Positions 44,448 through 49,210 of a stretch of 49,210 bases of DNA are shown here, one piece after another. Within the stretch, counting starts at the first letter, position 1. Every line of letters starts with the position of its first letter. The position numbers and the translations under genes are program-made. The stretch comes from CAZTAK01 sp964611585 (GTDB lineage: Bacteria > Pseudomonadota > Alphaproteobacteria > SHVP01), in assembly GCA_964611585.1 (NCBI GenBank), contig CAZTAK010000014.1, positions 1-49,210 on the forward strand. Direction: 5' to 3'. Below the pieces are notes generated by a model, which was not told the DNA's origin, made no database searches, and saw only the letters and a list, made by a program, of their open reading frames with translations.

Positions 44448-45956
44448 CTATTCGACCACCAGCCGGGTTTTTTTGCCGAGGCTCTCGCCGAGGGCCTGGA
44501 GACTGACCGTCACCGCCTCGCCCGCGAACGCTGCCAGCGTCGCCGGCAAGATCAGGTCGATGCCCACGCCGGTCGATTCGAGGCGGGTCGCCGAAAGGAT
44601 ATTGGGCATTCCACCGGAAAGCGTATGCGCCAGATTTAGGGCGAAACCAAAGGCACGGGCTTCGCGCGCCGCGTCCCCGCTCATCAGATTCTGCGCCTCG
44701 ACCGCGAGGCCGCTTTTGACCCGGCCGCCGTACCGAGTCGCAACCGCCAGCGATACGAACGCGCGCTCGCGGTGATCGAGACCGACAAACGGGGCCCGGA
44801 GAATCCGCACCATGGCCAGTTCGGCGCGGTAATCGGGGTGGCCGCGCCAGGACAAATCGCTGAGGGAACAGGCCGCAAACCGCAGTCGCGCATGTTCGGA
44901 ATCGCCATCCTCAAACACGGGCCGGGCCCAGGCGTTGATTTCCTCGGCATGAACCGAATATCGCCCTTCACGCGACGCCGAATCGCGCGCCGCCGCAAGG
45001 AACGGATCCTCGCCGCGCGCCTCACGGGGAAGGTGTTCGTACAGCAGCCCTTCCCGCAGTCCGAACGCGCACATCACCACTTCCGCCGGTTTCGCATGAT
45101 CGAGCAGACGTTCGAGCACCAGCGCCGCCACCGGCAGCGATTCGGCGCGCCGCCCGGGCACGCCCTCGATTTCAGCCACCGATTGAGAACCGAGCCGCGA
45201 TACCAGCGCCGCAATCTCGGCCATGTCTTGCCGCGATATCCGATAGCCGTGAACGATGCGCAACGGATACCGGTGATGGGCCATATGGATTCGGGCCAAG
45301 GTCCGCCAGGCGCCGCCGACCGCATACAGCGTCCGTCCTTCGGCTTGGTGCAACCACGAAATCGCGCCAATCTGGGAATCGATGGCGGCCGTAATTTCTT
45401 CGCGCGACGGCGCCGGGTCGGTCAGAAAACGAAGCGGTCCCAGCGCCAGGGTCTCGTGATTCGACCGGGCACCCGATCCGAGCTGGACAAGCTCGAGACT
45501 GCCGCCACCGAGGTCGCCCATCACGCCCTCGGCATTCGGAAACGCGGACAACACGCCGAGCTCCGTGATCCGCGCTTCTTCGGTACCGCTGAGAACTCGG
45601 AGCGCGATACCCGCCTCGGCATGCACAACGCGCGCAAAATCCTCGCCATCTTCGGCGTCGCGCACCGCCGCCGTCGCCACCGCCCCCAGCAACTGCGCCC
45701 GCATCGCCCGGATCAGGGCTCCAAAGCGCCGGATCGTCGCCAGCGCGCGAACGCGCCCCTCCGGACTCAAACGCCCGCTTTCACCCAGACCGCGCCCCAG
45801 CCCACACGGAACCTTTTCGTCGAACACCGACCTCGGCGACCGTGTCAGGAGCTCAAAAACCACCAGGCGCACGGAATTCGATCCGACGTCGATAATGGCG
45901 ATGGGCCCCTCGCCGGCAACCGGCGTTTCGGTGACAAAGGGTTCGATTTCGGCCAT
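44448..45956 (-). CDS. ppx: Exopolyphosphatase (Ppx/GppA family)
   Basis: Releases phosphate from polyphosphate chain ends, or hydrolyses pppGpp; the family does not separate these. 502 residues. The ASKHA fold starts with IAIIDVGSNSVRLVVFELL (about 18-36), followed by GAVATAAVRDAEDG and the phosphate loop VMGDLGGGSLELVQLG; the C-terminal half is the helical HD-like region. It lies 16 bp after ppk on the same strand, so synthesis and breakdown of polyphosphate are co-transcribed. Confidence 0.93.
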   Translation of the reverse strand: MAEIEPFVTETPVAGEGPIAIIDVGSNSVRLVVFELLTRSPRSVFDEKVPCGLGRGLGESGRLSPEGRVRALATIRRFGALIRAMRAQLLGAVATAAVRDAEDGEDFARVVHAEAGIALRVLSGTEEARITELGVLSAFPNAEGVMGDLGGGSLELVQLGSGARSNHETLALGPLRFLTDPAPSREEITAAIDSQIGAISWLHQAEGRTLYAVGGAWRTLARIHMAHHRYPLRIVHGYRISRQDMAEIAALVSRLGSQSVAEIEGVPGRRAESLPVAALVLERLLDHAKPAEVVMCAFGLREGLLYEHLPREARGEDPFLAAARDSASREGRYSVHAEEINAWARPVFEDGDSEHARLRFAACSLSDLSWRGHPDYRAELAMVRILRAPFVGLDHRERAFVSLAVATRYGGRVKSGLAVEAQNLMSGDAAREARAFGFALNLAHTLSGGMPNILSATRLESTGVGIDLILPATLAAFAGEAVTVSLQALGESLGKKTRLVVE

Positions 45957-45972
45957 GGGATCGCCCGGGCGG

Positions 45973-48135
45973 CTACCCGTTGTCGAGAACCAGGCGTGGC
46001 AGCTTCTCTACATCCAGCGCCTTGCCCCGGCCGGATAGACTGGGGTTGGTCATGAAGTACCAATGAGCGCTAAACGGCTCGGCGCCCAATTCGACACGGG
46101 CGTAGGTGCCATCGCCGCCCATAACCCAGGACTGGGTTTCGTCCTTGAGGTTGGCGATCATGATCTGGTCGAGCACCTGCTGACGGACGGTCGGGTTTTC
46201 GATCGGCACCAGTGTCTCAATGCGGCGGTCGAAGTTGCGCGGCATCCAGTCCGCTGTCGACAACCAGATGCTTGCTTTCGGCGAGGGCAAACCGTGGCCG
46301 TTGCCGAAGCAGACGATGCGCGCGTGCTCGAGAAATCGCCCGACAATGCTTCTGACCCGAATGTTTTCAGACAGTCCCGGCACGCCGGGCCGCAGACAGC
46401 AGATACCGCGCACCACCAGATCGATCGAAACGCCGGCCTGCGAGGCGCGGTAAAGACTATCAATCGCCTCGCCATCCACCAGCGCATTCATCTTGGCCCA
46501 GATCGCCGCCGGCCGTCCGGCCTTGGCGTGGGCCGTCTCGGCCTCGATCGCGCGAATGACTGTCTCACGTAAATTCAACGGCGACACCGCCAGTTTTTCG
46601 AAAGAGACAGGCTCGGCGTTGCCGGTCAGGTAATTGAACAGATGCGAGGCGTCGTTACAGAGACCCGTCTCGGTCGTAAAAAACGACAGATCGGTATACG
46701 TCTCGGCGGTCACCGGGTGATAGTTGCCGGTTCCGAAGTGTACGTAGGTACGAACGGTATTGCCCTCGCGGCGCGCTACCAGGGATACCTTGGCGTGCGT
46801 CTTGAGACCGACGAACCCGTAAACAACATGCACGCCGGCGCGCTCCATGTCGCGAGCCCACTTGATGTTGGCCTCTTCATTGAACCGCGCTTGTAGTTCA
46901 ACCAGCGCCGTTACCGATTTTCCCGATTCCGCTGCGTCGATCAGCGCCTTGACGATCGGCGAGTTGTCGCTGGTGCGGTAGAGGGTCTGCTTGATCGCGA
47001 TAACGTCCGGATCATCGGCCGCTTGACGCAGGAACTGCACCACCACGTCGAAGCTCTCGAAGGGGTGGTGAACGATAATGCCTTTCTTCTGGATCGCCGC
47101 GAAACAATCGCCGCCGAATTCCCGGATGCGCTCCGGAAACCGGGCCCGGTAGGTTGGAAACAGAAGATCGCGCCGTTCGCGTACGATCAACTGGCTGGTA
47201 TCGGACAGTCCCACCGTCTCGTCGACGACGACGACTGACTCCTCGTCGGTATCGAATTTCTCGACCAGGAACGAGATCATCTCGGGCGGCAACGAGGAAT
47301 CGACTTTCAGCCGCACCACGATTCCGCGGCGGCGGCGCTTGAGAGCCGATTCAAACACCGGCACCAAATCTTCGGCTTCTTCCTCGATCTCAATGTCACT
47401 GTCGCGCAGCACACTGAAACAACCCCGCGCCAGCAGCTCGTACCCGGGCAGCAACTGGTGCAGGAACAATTCGATGGTGTTTTCGATCGACAGAAACCGG
47501 ATGTTCGGACCGGGCAGGCGATTAAACCGCCCGATCTGCCGCGGCATCGGCACGATGGCGTTCATGATCCCGCCGTTGGCGGTTCGCCGCAGCCGCAAAA
47601 ACAGACTGACCCCGAGGTTGGGCAGGAACGGAAACGGGTGGGCCGGATCGATCGCAAGCGGTGTCAGCACCGGAAACACATGCCCGAGAAAACGGTCCTC
47701 AAGCCAGTCGCGATCGGCCACCGACAGTTCGGCGGGCTCGACGACCGCGATACCGGCATCGGTCATTTCGGCCCGAAGAAGGCGCCAGGTCTGCTGTTGA
47801 GCGGCGATCAGACGGCGCGCCCGCGCCCATACCTGGGCCAGTTGCTGCGCCGGCGTCAGGCCGTCGTCGCTGGGCGCCTCGAATTTGGCACGCACCTGGC
47901 CGCGCAGGCCGGCCACGCGCACCATGAAGAATTCATCCAGGTTGACCGCCGAAATGGACAAGAACCGCAACCGTTCCAGCAGCGGGTGGAGTTCGTTGGT
48001 GGCCTCTTCGAGGACGCGCTCGTTGAACGCGAGCCACGAAAGCTCCCGGTTGAGGAACCGCGCGGGCGAGCGGAACAGGTCTTCGGCAGCGTCGGTCGCG
48101 CGCGCAATTTCGTTATCGATGCTGGTTTTGGCCAT
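45973..48135 (-). CDS. ppk: Polyphosphate kinase 1 (Ppk1)
   Basis: Polymerises the gamma phosphate of ATP into polyphosphate. 720 residues, full length. N domain with FLNRELSWLAFNERVLEEA, head domain, then the two PLD-like catalytic domains: IKQTLYRTSDNSPIVKALID, the autophosphorylated His in GLKTHAKVSLVARRE, HFGTGNYHPVTAETYTD, and the second His/Lys region in LSTADWMPRNFDRRIETLVP. First gene of ppk-ppx, divergent from the SixA-type gene. Confidence 0.96.
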   Translation of the reverse strand: MAKTSIDNEIARATDAAEDLFRSPARFLNRELSWLAFNERVLEEATNELHPLLERLRFLSISAVNLDEFFMVRVAGLRGQVRAKFEAPSDDGLTPAQQLAQVWARARRLIAAQQQTWRLLRAEMTDAGIAVVEPAELSVADRDWLEDRFLGHVFPVLTPLAIDPAHPFPFLPNLGVSLFLRLRRTANGGIMNAIVPMPRQIGRFNRLPGPNIRFLSIENTIELFLHQLLPGYELLARGCFSVLRDSDIEIEEEAEDLVPVFESALKRRRRGIVVRLKVDSSLPPEMISFLVEKFDTDEESVVVVDETVGLSDTSQLIVRERRDLLFPTYRARFPERIREFGGDCFAAIQKKGIIVHHPFESFDVVVQFLRQAADDPDVIAIKQTLYRTSDNSPIVKALIDAAESGKSVTALVELQARFNEEANIKWARDMERAGVHVVYGFVGLKTHAKVSLVARREGNTVRTYVHFGTGNYHPVTAETYTDLSFFTTETGLCNDASHLFNYLTGNAEPVSFEKLAVSPLNLRETVIRAIEAETAHAKAGRPAAIWAKMNALVDGEAIDSLYRASQAGVSIDLVVRGICCLRPGVPGLSENIRVRSIVGRFLEHARIVCFGNGHGLPSPKASIWLSTADWMPRNFDRRIETLVPIENPTVRQQVLDQIMIANLKDETQSWVMGGDGTYARVELGAEPFSAHWYFMTNPSLSGRGKALDVEKLPRLVLDNG

Positions 48136-48266
48136 CGCTATGATGGGGTTTCTGCAATGGACCCGCCGGGTCCGATTTTCGTCTCTTAGCCGAAGGGGCG
48201 ATTCTTGGCAACCAGGGGCGCGCGGCGGCGGTGCGACCCACCGGAGGGCTGGCCGCGGGGCAACGG

Positions 48267-48816
48267 GTGGCGAAAACGAAATCCCTTATTCTCCTGCGCC
48301 ATGCCGCGGCGGCGACGGACGACGGCGGCCCCGACCGCGACCGCCGCCTCAGCGAGGCGGGTGCGCGAGGCTGTGAATTGCTGGCTGCCTATCTCGGCGC
48401 CCAAGCCTCTAGACCGGGACTGGTGCTGTGTTCGCCGGCTGCCCGTACGCGCGAAGCCTTCAAGCGCGTCGCCAACGATCTCGGTTGGAACCCGCAAGAC
48501 GAAAATCCGAAGGTCCGATTTGTTGAAGCGCTTTATTTCGCAACCGCGGTCGATCTTCTCACTCACATTCAAATAGCCGACGACGGGATCAACACCCTTC
48601 TGGTTGTCGGACATAATCCGGAAATCGAGGATCTAGTGGGAGTTCTTGCCTAAGTGGGCGATCCTGCGGCACTCAAAGGCTTGGCGCGGCGGGCCCCCGC
48701 CGGGGGGGCTGATCCGATTTACCGTCGCCGCGGCAGAGTGGCGCGATACCGGACCAGCGACGACAGCGCTGGAAGATTTTGTTTCGCCGAAAACCCTCGA
48801 ACGCGCCAGTGCCTAG
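48267..48816 (+). pseudogene. SixA-type histidine phosphatase, broken by an in-frame stop and a frameshift
   Basis: Phosphohistidine phosphatase family. The N-terminal part from GTG 48267 reads VAKTKSLILLRHAAAATDDG with the catalytic RHA, and continues to VVGHNPEIEDLVGVLA, where TAA (48651-48653) stops it. The same frame then resumes family-like sequence (VGDPAALKGLARRAP), and after a one-base shift in the C/G runs around 48691-48708 the rest appears in another frame (PPGGLIRFTVAAAEW to LEDFVSPKTLERASA, TAG 48814-48816). Both catalytic His motifs precede the stop, so a shortened enzyme is conceivable. Two lesions favour a real pseudogene. Its stop overlaps the convergent DUF2147 stop in CTAG. 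Confidence 0.75.
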
Positions 48817-49210
48817 TTCTTCGGCTCAGCGCGAGTCCAGATCTGGGTTTCTCCCAGCAATGGCACGCCGACATAGCCGCGCACCTTGAGCGTATTTTCA
48901 CCGTCGAGTTGCATAGTCGACTTGTAGGTTTTTCCGTTACGAGGATTGTAGATGCGCCCGTTTTTCCACTTGTCGTGCTTTCTTTCATCGACGATGAACT
49001 CGATCAAGAATTCCATCCCCAGGAGCGGGCGCCCGCGCAGCGATACGTCGATGTTGTTGACATCGACCTGAGGCACGCCGTTTTCGTCGTTGGGCACCTC
49101 AAGCCAGGTAATGCGGCCGCACACCTGCCCCTCGCCGCAATCGTATATTTGGTACTGCGAGTCCATTTCGGGCGGCATCCAGGTGCCTTTGACCCCCGCG
49201 GAAAGATGAT
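48813..49210 (-). CDS. DUF2147 family protein (partial, runs off the right edge)
   Basis: Small, usually secreted protein of unknown function. 132 C-terminal residues are visible; the frame is open to the window edge, so the signal peptide lies outside, and the methionine at 49178 is internal to the conserved GTWMPPEMDSQYQIYDCG. Family signatures: CGEGQVCGRITWLEVPNDEN, LRGRPLLGMEFLIEF, GRIYNPRNGKTYKSTMQL and VRGYVGVPLLGETQIWTR. Two cysteines (in YDCGEGQVCGRI) are as usual in this family. Convergent with the broken SixA gene. Confidence 0.9.
   Translation of the reverse strand, partial: HLSAGVKGTWMPPEMDSQYQIYDCGEGQVCGRITWLEVPNDENGVPQVDVNNIDVSLRGRPLLGMEFLIEFIVDERKHDKWKNGRIYNPRNGKTYKSTMQLDGENTLKVRGYVGVPLLGETQIWTRAEPKN

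Noticed and set aside
1..49210. tRNA, rRNA, CRISPR arrays, transposases, phage or toxin-antitoxin genes
   Set aside because: Intergenic regions were read on both strands; no cloverleaf with a T-arm GGTTCGANTCC box, no regular spacer repeats and no such protein families were found.

Overview
The window is a GC-rich stretch of housekeeping DNA from an alphaproteobacterium, most likely of Rhodospirillales type. This is inferred from gene content and not from a marker tree. The pointers are an NDUFA12-type complex I subunit, DUF2155, DUF1499, DUF455 and DUF2147 proteins, a PAS_5-like protein, a bactofilin next to an LmdC-like M23 peptidase, a B12-dependent NrdJ, and an RNase E with an acidic insert in S1 and a C-terminal Gly-Trp-Trp tip. 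A run of 100 Ns (43494-43593) shows that this is a draft scaffold. I see no tRNA, rRNA, phage, transposase, CRISPR array or defence system.

Layout. 1-2417: cysteine and Fe-S genes (cysE, iscR, start of a cysteine desulfurase) on the minus strand, divergent from an alpha/beta hydrolase, followed by two palindromic repeats. 2727-11405: anmK/tyrS divergent, then a large AsmA/YhdP-like envelope protein divergent from glnE. 11413-14664: DUF1499, a DUF455 ferritin-like gene with a probable frameshift, then an M23 peptidase overlapping a bactofilin. 14932-21517 (minus): amiC, mrcA, prfB (with its programmed frameshift), then a broken histidine kinase. 21930-24443: rne. 24501-28621: an aminotransferase and a gamma-glutamyltransferase-like lipoprotein, head-to-head with an M48 peptidase whose start overlaps it. 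28785-31282 (minus): a thiS-thiG fusion, a 293-bp inverted-repeat element, and a PAS/tail-anchored pair. 31442-34351: aroQ-accB-accC-aat. 34288-36453 (minus): NDUFA12, mlaD, a methyltransferase and DUF2155. 36766-40416: nrdJ behind tandem NrdR-like boxes, ending in a strong terminator. 40693-41864: a GNAT/FeeM-like domain fused to a cyclic-nucleotide-binding domain, frameshifted. 42009-44430: aspS and rnd, both cut by the gap. 44448-48135: ppx and ppk. 48267-49210: a broken SixA-type phosphatase and a DUF2147 protein.

How the genes fit together. Several blocks serve the envelope: anhydroMurNAc recycling, PBP1A with amidase, the LmdC/bactofilin pair, MlaD and the AsmA-like protein. Others supply precursors: cysteine/Fe-S, thiazole, shikimate, malonyl-CoA and deoxynucleotides. 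The rest cover translation, RNA decay, nitrogen control (glnE) and polyphosphate turnover. No obviously new multi-gene system is present. The less ordinary items are the acyltransferase/cNMP-binding fusion, the CTAGAGCA repeat family with its long TIR element, the overlapping divergent start of the GGT-like and M48 genes, and six small lesions (five single-base indels and one in-frame stop) that all fall in four accessory genes.
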